DNA of 64,000 nucleotides from assembly GCA_002102225.1 (NCBI GenBank), contig LQPB01000029.1, positions 1 to 64,000 on the forward strand, given 5' to 3'. How positions within the stretch are numbered: the stretch's first letter is position 1; each line of letters starts with the position of its first letter. This document shows positions 41,800 through 54,345 of this stretch, piece after piece. The notes below the pieces were generated by a model. It was not told where the DNA came from, ran no database searches, and saw only the letters and a program-made list of their open reading frames with translations. The position numbers were made by a program, and so were the translations under genes. The DNA comes from Mycobacterium interjectum. GTDB taxonomy: Bacteria > Actinomycetota > Actinomycetes > Mycobacteriales > Mycobacteriaceae.

Positions 41800-43122
41800 G
41801 TGCTTGTCCGACATCGCCTGCGTGGGCTTCGGCGTTGGTCGTCTGCGGTGCTGGCGGCCGCCCTCACGGTCGGGCTCGGGGGCTGCGGCAACACCGACTC
41901 GTGGGTCGATTCCTCGCCCGCGCAGGGCTGGCCCGCCCAATACGGCGACGCCGCAAACAGCAGCTACACCACGACGGGCGGCGCGACCAAGCTCTCGCTG
42001 CAGTGGACGCGATCGGTCAAGGGCGCCCTGGCGGCCGGGCCGGCGCTGAGCGCCCGCAGCTATCTGGCCCTCAACGCCCAGACCGCGGCCGGGTGTTCGC
42101 TGATGGAGTGGCAAAACGACGACAACGGCCGCCAGCGCTGGTGCGTGCGGCTGGCCCAGGGTGGGGGTTTCGCCGGCCCGTTGTTCGACGGCTTCGACAA
42201 CCTCTACGTCGGCCAACCGGGGGCCTTCCTGTCGTTTCCGGTCACCCAATGGACGCGGTGGCGGCAGCCGGTGATCGGAATGCCCACCACCCCAAGGTTT
42301 CTCGGCAACGGGCAGTTGCTCGTCGCGACGCACCTGGGGCAGGTGCTGGTTTTCGACTCCCACCGCGGCGAGGTGGCCGGCAGCCCGCTGGATCTGGTGG
42401 ACGGCGTCGATCCCACGGACGCCACGCGCGGGTTGGCCGACTGCGCCCCGGCCCGCCCGGGCTGCCCGGTCGCGGGCGCTCCGGCCTACTCGGCGCGCAA
42501 CGGGATCGTGGTGCTCGGCGTCTGGCAGCCGGGCGCCCCGGCGGCGGGGCTGGTCGGGCTGAAGTACCACGCGGGCCAGTCCCCGCTGCTGAGCCGGGAA
42601 TGGACCAGCGACGCCGTGGGCGCCGGCGTCATCGCCAGCCCGGTGTTGTCCGCCGACGGGTCGACCATCTACGTCAACGGCCGCGACCAACGGCTGTGGG
42701 CGTTGCGTGCCGCCGACGGGAAGGTGAAGTGGTCGGCGCCGCTGGGCTTCTTGGCGCAGACGCCGCCCGCGGTCACCCCGCAGGGGCTGATCGTGTCGGG
42801 CGGCGGCCCCGACACCCGGCTGGCGGCGTTCAAGGACGCCGGCGATCACGCCGACGCGGCCTGGCGCCGCGACGACGTGACACCGCTGTCGTCGTCGAGC
42901 CTGGCCGGCGGCAGCGTCGGCTACGCGGTGGTCGGCGGCCCAGCGGCCGACGGCGCGCCCGGCATGTCGGTGCTGGTGTTCGACCCGACCAACGGTCACA
43001 CCCGGGACAGCTATCCGCTGCCCGCGGCCAGCGGCTATCCCGTCGGCGTGGCGGTCGGCAACGACCGCCGGGTGGTCGCGGCCACCAGCGACGGTCAGGT
43101 CTACGGATTCGCGCCGGCATGA
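41800..43122 (+). CDS. Lipoprotein with PQQ-type beta-propeller, Rv3035-like
   Basis: The 440-residue protein starts with GTG. It has an Arg-rich N-terminus, a hydrophobic region and lipobox LGGC (Cys29). The rest shows PQQ-like repeats (GVIASPVLSADGSTIYVNGR, RLWALRAADGKVKWSAPLG, VLVFDSHRGEVAGSPLDL), typical of an outer-surface beta-propeller. No cofactor residues are evident, so a structural or binding role is more likely than dehydrogenase activity. It overlaps the following small membrane-protein gene by ATGA. Confidence 0.85.
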   Translation: MLVRHRLRGLRRWSSAVLAAALTVGLGGCGNTDSWVDSSPAQGWPAQYGDAANSSYTTTGGATKLSLQWTRSVKGALAAGPALSARSYLALNAQTAAGCSLMEWQNDDNGRQRWCVRLAQGGGFAGPLFDGFDNLYVGQPGAFLSFPVTQWTRWRQPVIGMPTTPRFLGNGQLLVATHLGQVLVFDSHRGEVAGSPLDLVDGVDPTDATRGLADCAPARPGCPVAGAPAYSARNGIVVLGVWQPGAPAAGLVGLKYHAGQSPLLSREWTSDAVGAGVIASPVLSADGSTIYVNGRDQRLWALRAADGKVKWSAPLGFLAQTPPAVTPQGLIVSGGGPDTRLAAFKDAGDHADAAWRRDDVTPLSSSSLAGGSVGYAVVGGPAADGAPGMSVLVFDPTNGHTRDSYPLPAASGYPVGVAVGNDRRVVAATSDGQVYGFAPA

Positions 43123-43457
43123 GCGCACGCCGCGGCCCGGCCGGCGTCGCCGTGACGATCGTCCTGCTCATCGTGCACGGGTTCCTGCTGGGGGCGACGG
43201 TGGTGCTGCTGGGCCTGCTCGTCATGGTCACCGACCCCTGCGGCTCGGTGCGCTGCGGCGATCCCGCCTGGATCGACCGCGCCACGGCGCTGGGGGTATG
43301 GGGCGGCGCCGCCGTCCTGATCGCCGACCTGGCGGTCACCGTGTACCTGCTCGCCCGGCGCCGCAGCGCCTTTGTCGTCCCGATCATCGGGTGCGCGGCG
43401 CAGGTCGCGCTGGCGGTCGGCGCCGCGGCGATGGAGTGGATGGCCGGGCCCGTCTGA
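43119..43457 (+). CDS. Small three-helix membrane protein
   Basis: The 112-residue protein has three hydrophobic segments (about 10-37, 58-79 and 85-108). A short extracytoplasmic loop with DPCGSVRCGDPAW could form a disulfide. It is translationally coupled to the Rv3035-type lipoprotein, so the two may act together. I do not recognise a family. Confidence 0.75.
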   Translation: MSARRGPAGVAVTIVLLIVHGFLLGATVVLLGLLVMVTDPCGSVRCGDPAWIDRATALGVWGGAAVLIADLAVTVYLLARRRSAFVVPIIGCAAQVALAVGAAAMEWMAGPV

Positions 43458-43595
43458 GGCCGCGACGCGTCGAATGTGAATTCACGGCTTTGGCTGTGCG
43501 GCCAGGGCGGAGCTCGTCGGCGTGTCGCCGCCCAGGACGCACACGCAAAGCCCCGGGCGCACACTCAACGCCCCGAGCGCGCATGCACGCCGGCC

Positions 43596-44291
43596 CTAGA
43601 CCGCCAGCGGCGGAATCGCGTTGCGCGGCACCTGGGCCTGGGCCGGGCCGGCGAACGCGGGGAGCATCTCGCCCGGGGCGAAGTAGAAGATCAGCTGGTC
43701 GTCGGTGATGGCGAAGTTCTGATAGTGCGACGGGTCGAGCCCGTTGGAGGGCAGGATCGCCGCGCCGAACGGGTTCTGGCGGTTCAGGTCGCGCTGCACG
43801 ATCGGGAAGATGCTGTCCAGCGGCGTGGTGCCCGGCGCGAACAGGGTGTCGAAGGTGATGGGCTGCTTGCTCCCGAGGTTGTAGTTGAACGCCTTATACC
43901 AGGTGGACGTGCGTGACCCGCCGACGTCCTGGAAGAACTTCAGCACGACGCTGCGGGTGTTGTGCGGCGGCTGGCCCGCGGTGTGCTGCTCGGTGGTGGC
44001 CTCCATCTGATAGGGCTGATCGCGGGCCCCGGAGCCCTGGGCGACGTTGATGAACCCGTCGCGGTTCTGCGTGACGTAGTCGATCAGCGCCTGCTCGTCG
44101 GGATAGTCGGCGGGGAACGTCATGGTGAGCATGTAGGTGGGCGTGCTGGCGTGTACGCGACACATCTGCCCGGCCTCGACGGTGCCGCCCACGCCGGCGC
44201 ACGACGGCGGGTCGGCGGCCGCGCGAGGGGCCGCCGGCCAGGCCAGCATGACCGCGGCGGACAGCGCCGCGGCCGCTATCGGGTAACGCAT
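43596..44291 (-). CDS. Secreted DUF3298/RsiV-type protein, TB22.2 (Rv3036c)-like
   Basis: The 231-residue protein has a signal peptide of about 26 residues (ending PRAAADPP). Then follows a beta-rich domain with YPDEQALIDYVTQNRDGFIN, KAFNYNLGSKQPITFDTLFA and the terminal YFAPGEMLPAFAGPAQAQVP. These are hallmarks of DUF3298. The M. tuberculosis counterpart is a secreted cell-wall protein with reported esterase activity; no Ser-hydrolase GxSxG motif is obvious here. It is transcribed alone, between two gene ends. Confidence 0.88.
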   Translation of the reverse strand: MRYPIAAAALSAAVMLAWPAAPRAAADPPSCAGVGGTVEAGQMCRVHASTPTYMLTMTFPADYPDEQALIDYVTQNRDGFINVAQGSGARDQPYQMEATTEQHTAGQPPHNTRSVVLKFFQDVGGSRTSTWYKAFNYNLGSKQPITFDTLFAPGTTPLDSIFPIVQRDLNRQNPFGAAILPSNGLDPSHYQNFAITDDQLIFYFAPGEMLPAFAGPAQAQVPRNAIPPLAV

Positions 44292-44360
44292 CGTCGAATT
44301 GTCCTCGCAGATTTAGGGCGGGGCGCCTACCAAAGTGACCGCAGCCAGCCTACCCGCGGG

Positions 44361-45554
44361 CTATCGCGAGGTACGGCAGACGAAGGCCGTCGCATGACCG
44401 GCCGCCCCGGAGCCGAGCCGGGTGATGACGACCGACAGCGGGCGCTCCCCCCGCGGCCGCAACCGTCCGCGCAGCGCGTCGGGGTCGACGCGCACCCCGC
44501 GGACCAGGATCTCCAGCGCCCCGCAATCCCGCGCCGCCAGCGCCCGCCGCAGCGTGCGCTCGTCGAACGCCACCTGCTCGAGCACCTCGAAGCCGCGCAC
44601 ACCCGGCGGCAGCCGATCCCCGGACAGGTAGGCGATGTCGGGGTCGAGTTGCCACAGCCCGTGGCGCGCCCCGTAGTGGCGCACCAGGCCGGCCCGGACC
44701 ACGGCGCCGTCCGGGTCGACGATCCATCGCCCGGCCGGCCGCACTCCGCATTCGTCCGGTTCGGTGTCGGTGATCTGCTCACCGCGATCCAGCACGCTCG
44801 CCCGCCGGCGCACACCCGGCCCCGACAGCCCGCCCGACCACAGGCAGGCCTCCCGGACCGACCCGTGGTACGACGTCACCTCGATCTCGCCGCCGAAACC
44901 GAGGCGCCGGAGCTGATCGAAATCGATTCCGGGGGCACACTTTACGGCGAACTCGCGGTCGCGGTAGGAAGCGATCAGCGCACCGAGGCCGGGCTGGTAA
45001 TCGTCGACGTGGAAGCGCCGCCGCCCGCCGTGCCGGCGCCCCGGGTCGGCGACGACGACCGCGTCGCGGGTCACCGGGCGCAGCGCGTCGGCGCGGCAGA
45101 GGTCAGCGTCCGGGCCCAGGTTGTGGCGGGCCATCGCGAGGCGCACCGGGTCGATGTCGCTGCCCACGGCCCGGATCCCCACGCCGCGCAGGGCGGCCAA
45201 TTCGGTGCCGATCGAGCAGGTCGCGTCGTGCACCGGCGCACCCGCCTGCGCGAGCCGGCGGGCCCGGTGCAGCGCCACCGGCGCGGCGGTGGCCTGCTGC
45301 AGCGCCTCGTCGGTGAACAGCCAGTTCGAGACCTCACCGAGCTCGCCGAGCTTTTCTGAGGCGCGGCGGCGCAGCAGGGTCGTCTCCACCAGCACCGGCG
45401 CCCGCTCGCCGAACCGGGCGCGCGCCGCGGCGACGTCGGCGATCCGGGTGGGTTCGGTCAGCTCGAGATCGCCGACGAAGGCCAGCGCCGCGGCCCCAGA
45501 CTCCGACCGCAGGTAACTGACGTCGTCGCTGCTGAATGGCAGCCCGGCACTCAG
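44361..45554 (-). CDS. THUMP-like class I methyltransferase, Rv3037c-like; start codon unclear
   Basis: The protein (about 395 residues from FSSDDVSYL) has the family's typical N-terminal LVETTLLRRRASEKLGELGE and LFTDEALQQATAAPVALHRA, and a SAM domain VHDATCSIGTELAALRGVGI with SDIDPVRLAMARHNL. The C-terminal THUMP-like part is REACLWSGG onward. No ATG, GTG or TTG stands in frame near the natural N-terminus. The GTG right after the upstream TGA is one base out of frame, so I give the CTG at 45554. A GTG at 45395 would give 344 residues. RNA modification is likely, target unknown. Confidence 0.75.
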   Translation of the reverse strand: MSAGLPFSSDDVSYLRSESGAAALAFVGDLELTEPTRIADVAAARARFGERAPVLVETTLLRRRASEKLGELGEVSNWLFTDEALQQATAAPVALHRARRLAQAGAPVHDATCSIGTELAALRGVGIRAVGSDIDPVRLAMARHNLGPDADLCRADALRPVTRDAVVVADPGRRHGGRRRFHVDDYQPGLGALIASYRDREFAVKCAPGIDFDQLRRLGFGGEIEVTSYHGSVREACLWSGGLSGPGVRRRASVLDRGEQITDTEPDECGVRPAGRWIVDPDGAVVRAGLVRHYGARHGLWQLDPDIAYLSGDRLPPGVRGFEVLEQVAFDERTLRRALAARDCGALEILVRGVRVDPDALRGRLRPRGERPLSVVITRLGSGAAGHATAFVCRTSR

Positions 45555-46525
45555 GAGGGTTTGACCCCGGTGACCATCACGTTGTAGAACCAGCCCTTCG
45601 GCACCAGGTGCCGCGACACGTTGGCATCCACCCAGCTCAGCGCCTTCCAGCTGTTGAACGCAAAGTGCGCCCAGCCCCAGCCCAGCCGCCCCGGCGGCAC
45701 CGCGCATTCGAAGGTGCGAAGCGGCCAGCCCAGCATCGCGGCGGTGAACTCGACGGTTGCGGTCCGCACGTCGACCGCTCCGGCGCCGGCGGCCATCCGC
45801 TCCAGGTCCTGCGGCGCGAAGGTGTGCAGGTCGACCAGCGCCTCCAGCGCCGCCGCGCGCGAGGATTCGTCGAGCTCGGCCTGCGGGCGCCGCCAGCCGC
45901 CCAGGCCCGGCAGCTTGGTGGCATTCGTGACGACCCGCCAGGTCAGCGTGGACAGCGCGCGCGCGTAGACCTCGCCGGCGTTGCTCGGCTCGCCGGCGAA
46001 GACGAACCGGCCGCCGGGGCGCAGTACACGGACCACCTCGCGCAGCGACAGCTCGACGTCGGGGATGTGGTGCAGCACGGCGTGGCCCACCACCAGATCG
46101 AAGGTGTTGTCGTCGTACGGGATGCCCTCGGCGTCGGCGACGCGCCCGTCGATGTCCAGGCCGAGCGCCTGGCCGTTGCGGGTGGCGACCTTGACCATGC
46201 CGGGCGACAGGTCGGTGACCGACCCGCGCCGGGCGACCCCCGACTGGATCAGGTTGAGCAGGAAAAAGCCGGTCCCACAGCCCAATTCGAGGGCGCGGTC
46301 GTAGGGCAGCTCCTTGAGCACCTCGTCGGGCACGACGCCGTCGAAGCAGTCCCGCGCGTAGTCGATGCAGCGCTGGTCGTAGGAGATCGACCACTTCTCG
46401 TCGTAGGTCTCGGCCTCCCAGTCGTGGTAGAGCACCTGGGCGAGCTTGCTGTCGTGCCGCGCGGCCTCCACCTGCTCGGCGGTGGCGTGCGGGTTGGGAA
46501 CGGCGTCAGTCGAACTCGTCGTCAT
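45551..46525 (-). CDS. SAM-dependent methyltransferase, Rv3038c-like
   Basis: The 324-residue class I methyltransferase has ALELGCGTGFFLLNLIQSGV, the acidic VTDLSPGM strand, VVGHAVLHHIPD and RVLRPGGRFVFAGEP. The C-terminal half carries PGRLGWGWAHFAFNSWKALS. ATG at 46525 starts the conserved part; an earlier in-frame ATG at 46570 lies within the echA17 end. It precedes the THUMP-like gene directly. The substrate is unknown. Confidence 0.88.
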   Translation of the reverse strand: MTTSSTDAVPNPHATAEQVEAARHDSKLAQVLYHDWEAETYDEKWSISYDQRCIDYARDCFDGVVPDEVLKELPYDRALELGCGTGFFLLNLIQSGVARRGSVTDLSPGMVKVATRNGQALGLDIDGRVADAEGIPYDDNTFDLVVGHAVLHHIPDVELSLREVVRVLRPGGRFVFAGEPSNAGEVYARALSTLTWRVVTNATKLPGLGGWRRPQAELDESSRAAALEALVDLHTFAPQDLERMAAGAGAVDVRTATVEFTAAMLGWPLRTFECAVPPGRLGWGWAHFAFNSWKALSWVDANVSRHLVPKGWFYNVMVTGVKPS

Positions 46526-46535
46526 GCAGGGCAGC

Positions 46536-47219
46536 CTAATCGGCGTGGGGCGGCGAACCGAAAACGGCATTGATTCCGGCCTTGGCGGCGGCCAGGGCGT
46601 GCCGCGGCCCGTCCAGGAAGCGGCGCGCCCACGCCGCCGCGGCGTCGTAGACGTCGTCGGGGGCCACCATCTCGTCGATCAGCCCCAGCGCCAGGGCCTC
46701 CTCGGCGTCGAAGAACCGCCCGCTGAACACCAGCTCCTTGGCCCTGCTCGCCCCGGCCACGCGGGCCAGGCGCGCCATTCCCCCGCCACCCGGGGCGCGG
46801 CAGGCCAGGATCTCGGTCGCGCCGAACTTCACGTTGTCGCCGCTGACCCGCCAGTCGGCGGCCAGCGCCAGCGTGAGGCCGGCGCCCAGCGCGTACCCAG
46901 TGATCGCGGCCACCGTCGGCTTGGGGATCGCCGCCACGGCGTCGACGGCCTCCCGGCGCACCCGGTCCGCGGCGTCGGCCTCCGCGGCGGTCAGCGTCTG
47001 AAGCTCGGGCCCGTCGTCGCCCGCGGAGAAGATTTCGTGGCCGCCGAACAGGATCACGGCGGCGACGTCGTCACGGCGACCCAGCTCGTCGGCCGCGGAG
47101 ACGATCTCGCGGTAGACCTGCCGGGTCATCGCGTTCGTGGGTGGCCGCGACACGAGCAGCATGGCCAGGCCGGCGTCCCGCGTCCCGTCGCTGACCACGA
47201 CGCTGACGAACTCCCTCAA
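46536..47219 (-). CDS. echA17: Enoyl-CoA hydratase/isomerase family protein EchA17, C-terminally short
   Basis: The 227-residue crotonase starts with TTG overlapping the TGA of the NUDIX gene (TTGA). The oxyanion-hole region is [16 protein letters not shown] and the second is [19 protein letters not shown]. The usual G-x-x-P-G-G segment reads [14 protein letters not shown]. The protein ends at [15 protein letters not shown], about 25 residues before the end I recall for EchA17, so the C-terminal trimer helix is missing. It may still be active, but this is unusual. Confidence 0.82.
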   Translation of the reverse strand: MREFVSVVVSDGTRDAGLAMLLVSRPPTNAMTRQVYREIVSAADELGRRDDVAAVILFGGHEIFSAGDDGPELQTLTAAEADAADRVRREAVDAVAAIPKPTVAAITGYALGAGLTLALAADWRVSGDNVKFGATEILACRAPGGGGMARLARVAGASRAKELVFSGRFFDAEEALALGLIDEMVAPDDVYDAAAAWARRFLDGPRHALAAAKAGINAVFGSPPHAD

Positions 47220-48061
47220 TGCCGCCACCCCATCCCGCCCGCCTCGCGGGCCTGGTGGTAGCGGTCGGAGTCGAAGAACTCGAAAACCCAGTTGTCGCCC
47301 TGGATTTCGAGGTGTGGCTGCACCGTGACGATCTGGCGCTCGACGGCCAGCACGTCGGCGACGCTGCGACCGGCCAGCGAGTCCAGCTGCGTCCAGGTCG
47401 GCGGCAGCAAAAAGCACCGGCCAGCGGCGAAGTCGTCGATGGCGGCCTGCGGCGTCGTCCAGCCGGCGCGGTCGGACTCGGTGTTCTGCCCGTCGGCCCG
47501 CTGCCCCTGCGGCAGGGCCCCCACAAAGAAGTAGGTGTCATAGCGGCGGGTGCGCTCGGCCTCCGGGGTGACCCAGTTGGCCCAGGGCCTCAGCAGGTCG
47601 GAGCGCAGTTCCAGGTTTTCGCGGCGCAGGAAATCGGCGAACGACAGCGTCCCGTCGGCCAGCGCGCGGCGGGCCTCGGCGTACACCGAGGCGTCGCCGA
47701 CGATGCTGTTCGGTGCCGAATCGGCCTGGCCGGCCGGCCCGGCGAAGAGCACCCCGGACTCCTCGAACGTCTCCCGCGCGGCGGCACAGACCAGCGCCTC
47801 GGCCAAGTCGGGTTCGATGCCGAAGCGCTGCGCCCACCATTGGGGCGGCGGCCCGGCCCACGCCCCCCGTCGTTCCAGGTCGGCGTTGCGGTCCCGGTCG
47901 TCGACGCCGCCGCCGGGAAACACCATCGTCCCCGCGGCGAACTCCATCCGGGCGTGCCGGCGCATCAGGAATACCGCGATGCCGCCGGGGTCGTCGCGGA
48001 CCAGCATCACGGTCGCGGCCGGCCGGGGCACCAGGGGCGGCGGGTCCTGCGGCGACGTCAT
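47216..48061 (-). CDS. NUDIX hydrolase, Rv3040c-like
   Basis: The 281-residue protein begins with [13 protein letters not shown] and [14 protein letters not shown]. The Nudix box lies in [10 protein letters not shown], then after an insertion [12 protein letters not shown]. This insertion between the GG and REx2EE parts is typical of the NUDT19-like group, which cleaves CoA derivatives. The C-terminal part is [14 protein letters not shown] and [23 protein letters not shown] overlaps the ABC gene stop, and the TGA overlaps echA17, so all three are coupled. CoA or acyl-CoA as substrate is inference. Confidence 0.87.
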   Translation of the reverse strand: MTSPQDPPPLVPRPAATVMLVRDDPGGIAVFLMRRHARMEFAAGTMVFPGGGVDDRDRNADLERRGAWAGPPPQWWAQRFGIEPDLAEALVCAAARETFEESGVLFAGPAGQADSAPNSIVGDASVYAEARRALADGTLSFADFLRRENLELRSDLLRPWANWVTPEAERTRRYDTYFFVGALPQGQRADGQNTESDRAGWTTPQAAIDDFAAGRCFLLPPTWTQLDSLAGRSVADVLAVERQIVTVQPHLEIQGDNWVFEFFDSDRYHQAREAGGMGWRH

Positions 48062-48909
48062 AGTGGCCTCCGGTGGGCTGCGCGGGTGCGGACGCGGCGG
48101 GCGAAATACCGCCCGTCGGAGACCTCGAGGGCGATGGACTGGCCGAACGCGGCCGACAGGTTCTCGGCGGTCAGCACGTCGGGCAGCAGGCCCGCGGCGA
48201 CCACCTTGGCCTCCGACAGCAGCATGCAATGGCTGAAGCCGGGCGGAACCTCCTCCACGTGATGGGTGACCAGCACCAGCGCGGGCGCATCGGGGTCGGC
48301 CGCCAGATCGGCCAGCCGGGCCACCAACTCCTCGCGGCCGCCCAGGTCCAGGCCGGCCGCGGGTTCGTCGAGCAGCAGCAGTTCGGGGTCGGTCATCAAC
48401 GCGCGGGCGATCAGCACCCGCTTGCGCTCCCCCTCCGACAGCGTGCCGTAGGTGCGGTCCGCAAGGTGTTCGGCGCCAAGGCTTTCCAGCATGTCGATGG
48501 CCCGTTGGTAGTCGACGTCCTCGTAGCGCTCCCGCCACCGACCCAGCACCGCGTAGCCCGCCGAGACGACGAGGTCGCGGACCAGTTCGTCGGTGGGGAT
48601 CCGCTGCGCCAGCGCCGAGGAGCTCAGCCCGATCCGGGAACGCAACTCCGACACGTCGACCCGGCCCAGCCGCTCGCCGAGGACGAACGCCACGCCCGAC
48701 GACGGGTGCTCGCTGGCCGCGGCGATGCGCAGCAACGAGGTCTTGCCGGCGCCGTTCGGCCCGATGATCACCCAGCGTTCGTCGAGCTCCACCGCCCAAT
48801 CCAGCGGCCCGACCAGGACGCGTCCGCCGCGCTGCAGCGCCACGTCCCTGAAGTCGATCAGCAGGTCGGGGTCGGCCGCCTCGCTAGTTTGGCTTCCGTT
48901 CTCGAGCAC
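48058..48909 (-). CDS. ABC transporter ATP-binding protein, Rv3041c-like
   Basis: The 283-residue single ATPase domain has Walker A GPNGAGKTS (50-58), signature LSEGERKRV, Walker B LLLLDEPAAGLD and switch His in THHVEE. No membrane partner is encoded nearby, and the domain resembles the ModF/YfmR-like group of soluble or orphan ATPases. It is the first gene of an operon of ATGA-type overlaps with the NUDIX gene and echA17. Function unknown. Confidence 0.9.
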   Translation of the reverse strand: MLENGSQTSEAADPDLLIDFRDVALQRGGRVLVGPLDWAVELDERWVIIGPNGAGKTSLLRIAAASEHPSSGVAFVLGERLGRVDVSELRSRIGLSSSALAQRIPTDELVRDLVVSAGYAVLGRWRERYEDVDYQRAIDMLESLGAEHLADRTYGTLSEGERKRVLIARALMTDPELLLLDEPAAGLDLGGREELVARLADLAADPDAPALVLVTHHVEEVPPGFSHCMLLSEAKVVAAGLLPDVLTAENLSAAFGQSIALEVSDGRYFARRVRTRAAHRRPL

Positions 48910-48931
48910 CCGACCATCGTGCCGTACCGCG

Positions 48932-48951
48932 CCCCCCGAACACGTGGGGGG
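48932..48951 (-). terminator. Candidate GC hairpin after serB2
   Basis: CCCCCC (48932-48937) and GGGGGG (48946-48951) form a 6-bp GC stem with an 8-nt loop. It lies 18 bp beyond the serB2 stop and before the ABC gene's start. There is no T-tract. Confidence 0.35.
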
Positions 48952-48968
48952 TCACCGACCCGCGCGGG

Positions 48969-52034
<3,066 letters not shown>

Positions 52035-52084
52035 TTAGCCCCCGGAGAACTCGCCGTCAGGGGCAGTCCTACAAACTGTCGTAA

Positions 52085-53212
52085 ATGGCTTCGAAGTCGC
52101 CGAATGTTAGCGTGAAACGCGTGCTGGGGAGGCGATCGATGACGGCGGCGGCCGCCCTGGCGGTAGTCGTCGCGGCGTGCGCCGGATGCGGTTCGGGAGG
52201 CTCCGGGACCAACGCGTCGACCCGGTCGCTGGTCACGCCCACCACCCAGATCGCCGGCGCCGGCGTGTTGGGCAACGATCGCCGGCCCGACGAGGCGTGC
52301 GCGCGCGACGCCGCCGCGGCCGACCCCGGGCCGCCGACGCGCCAGGCCCGCAACGCGGCGGGCGTCGCCCCCGACACGGTCACGGTTCCCGCCGAGCCGC
52401 AGCGCATCGTGGTGCTGTCCGGGGACCAGCTCGACGCGCTGTGCGCGCTCGGCCTGCAATCGCGGGTGGTGGCCGCCGCGCTGCCGGACGGCGCGTCGGG
52501 CCAGCCCACCTACCTGGGCAGCGCGGTGCACGGCCTGCCCGGCGTCGGCACCCGCGGCAACCCCGACCTGGCCGCCGTCGCGGCCGCCCACCCCGACCTG
52601 ATCCTGGGGTCGGCGGGGTTGACACCCAAGCTCTACCCGCAGCTCGCCGCGATCGCCCCCACGGTGTTCACCGCGGCGCCCGGCGCGGCCTGGCAGGACA
52701 ACGTGCGCGGCGTGGGGGCGGCCACCGCGCGCACCGCCGCGACCGACGCGCTGATCAAGGGCTTTACCCAGCGGGCCACCCAGATCGGCGCCAGCCACGA
52801 CGCGTCGCATTTCCAGGCGTCGATCGTGCAGCTGACCACCGGCGCCGTCCGGATCTACGGGGCCAGCAACTTCCCGGCGAGCGTGCTCGGCGCGGTCGGG
52901 GTGGACCGCCCGGCCGCCCAGCGGTTCACCGACAAGCCCTACATCGAGATTCCCGCCACCGACGCGGATCTCGCCAAAAACCCGGACCTCTCGGCCGCCG
53001 ACGCCGACGTGGTCTACGTGTCGTGCGCCACGCCGGCCGCCGCCGAGCGCGCCGCCGCCGTGCTGGACAGCAACCCGTGGCGCAAGCTGTCGGCCAACCG
53101 CGACAACCGGGTGTACGTCGTCAACGACGAGGTGTGGCAAACCGGCGAGGGCCTGATCGCGGCCCGCGGCATCGTCGACGACCTGCGCCTGCTCAACGCC
53201 CCGATAAACTAG
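52085..53212 (+). CDS. fecB: Iron(III)-dicitrate-type substrate-binding lipoprotein FecB
   Basis: The 375-residue protein has a lipobox region VVAACAGC (Cys32 or Cys35) and a periplasmic-binding fold of the siderophore type. Typical pieces are ERIVVLSGDQ-like PQRIVVLSGDQLDALCALGL, AAHPDLILGSAGLTP and the end NDEVWQTGEGLIAARGIVDD. It is anchored to the membrane and binds a ferric chelate. It starts 104 bp after the divergent ctaD start. No permease is adjacent, so it may hand over to another importer. Confidence 0.92.
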   Translation: MASKSPNVSVKRVLGRRSMTAAAALAVVVAACAGCGSGGSGTNASTRSLVTPTTQIAGAGVLGNDRRPDEACARDAAAADPGPPTRQARNAAGVAPDTVTVPAEPQRIVVLSGDQLDALCALGLQSRVVAAALPDGASGQPTYLGSAVHGLPGVGTRGNPDLAAVAAAHPDLILGSAGLTPKLYPQLAAIAPTVFTAAPGAAWQDNVRGVGAATARTAATDALIKGFTQRATQIGASHDASHFQASIVQLTTGAVRIYGASNFPASVLGAVGVDRPAAQRFTDKPYIEIPATDADLAKNPDLSAADADVVYVSCATPAAAERAAAVLDSNPWRKLSANRDNRVYVVNDEVWQTGEGLIAARGIVDDLRLLNAPIN

Positions 53213-53304
53213 TCGCCCGAGCTGGCCAACCCACCCAGTGGCCGCGAGAACATTACCTTAGCTAAACTTCTCTAGGACGTATCGACATCAAAGAGGGACA
53301 TTTC

Positions 53305-54345
53305 ATGAGCACAGTTTCGGCGTACGCCGCCACCTCGCCGACGGCACCGCTGACCAAGACCACCATCGACCGTCGCGACCCCGGCCCGCGCGACGTCGCG
53401 ATTGACATCAAGTTCGCCGGGATCTGCCACTCCGACATCCACACCGCCAAAGGCGAATGGGGCACGCCCAACTACCCCGTGGTGGTGGGCCACGAGATCG
53501 CCGGCGTCGTGTCCGCGGTCGGCTCGGAAGTCACCAAGTACCAGGTGGGCGACCACGTCGGCGTGGGCTGCATGGTCAACTCCTGCGGCGAATGCAGCAG
53601 CTGCAAGGCCGGGCTCGAGCAGTATTGCAAGCCGGGCGCGACCTTCACCTACAACTCCACCGACAAGGACGGCACGCCGACGCAGGGCGGCTACAGCCAG
53701 GCGATCGTCGTCGACGAGAACTTCGTCCTGCGCATCCCCGACTCGTTGCCGCTGGACAAGGCCGCGCCGCTGCTGTGCGCCGGGATCACGCTGTTCTCCC
53801 CGCTGCGGCACTGGAAGGCCGGGCCGGACACGCGGCTGGCGATCATCGGGCTGGGCGGCCTGGGGCACATGGGCGTGAAGCTGGGCGCCGCGATGGGCGC
53901 GCCGGTGACGGTGCTGTCGCAGTCGCTGAAGAAGATGGAGGACGGGCTGCGGCTGGGTGCCAGCAACTACTACGCGACGGCCGACCCGGACACCTTCAAG
54001 AAGCTGCGCGGCAGCTTCGACCTGATCCTCAACACCGTCTCGGCCAACCTCAAGCTCGACGACTACGTGGGCCTGCTCGACGTCGACGGCACGCTCGTCG
54101 AGCTGGGCATCCCCGAGCACCCCATGCAGGTGCACGCGTTCCCGCTGGCCCTGGCGCGGCGCAGCCTGTCCGGGTCCAACATCGGCGGGATCGCCGAGAC
54201 GCAGGAGATGCTGGATTTCTGCGCAGAGCACGACGTGACGCCGGAGATCGAGCTCATCGAGCCCGACTACATCAACGAGGCCTACGAGCGGGTGCTCGCC
54301 AGCGACGTGCGCTACCGTTTCGTGATCGACATCTCCAAGCTATGA
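53305..54345 (+). CDS. adhC: NADP-dependent zinc alcohol dehydrogenase AdhC
   Basis: The 346-residue medium-chain dehydrogenase has catalytic zinc ligands Cys41 (GICHSDIH) and His63/Glu64, and structural zinc Cys94, Cys97, Cys100 and Cys108. The NADP motif is [17 protein letters not shown]. It belongs to the cinnamyl-alcohol-type group that reduces aldehydes. AGAGGGA precedes the ATG. Upstream is a short TTAGCTAA palindrome (53258-53265). It is convergent with the DUF3349 gene by a 6-bp overlap. Confidence 0.95.
   Translation: MSTVSAYAATSPTAPLTKTTIDRRDPGPRDVAIDIKFAGICHSDIHTAKGEWGTPNYPVVVGHEIAGVVSAVGSEVTKYQVGDHVGVGCMVNSCGECSSCKAGLEQYCKPGATFTYNSTDKDGTPTQGGYSQAIVVDENFVLRIPDSLPLDKAAPLLCAGITLFSPLRHWKAGPDTRLAIIGLGGLGHMGVKLGAAMGAPVTVLSQSLKKMEDGLRLGASNYYATADPDTFKKLRGSFDLILNTVSANLKLDDYVGLLDVDGTLVELGIPEHPMQVHAFPLALARRSLSGSNIGGIAETQEMLDFCAEHDVTPEIELIEPDYINEAYERVLASDVRYRFVIDISKL

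Noticed and set aside
43458..43595. Possible small RNA or repeat in the Rv3035/Rv3036c intergenic region
   Set aside because: The sequence has GCACAC-type phrases but no stable hairpin, promoter or convincing repeat structure that I can define.
53258..53265. TTAGCTAA palindrome before adhC as an IdeR box
   Set aside because: Only 8 bp match and the 19-bp IdeR consensus is not met, although fecB is the neighbour.
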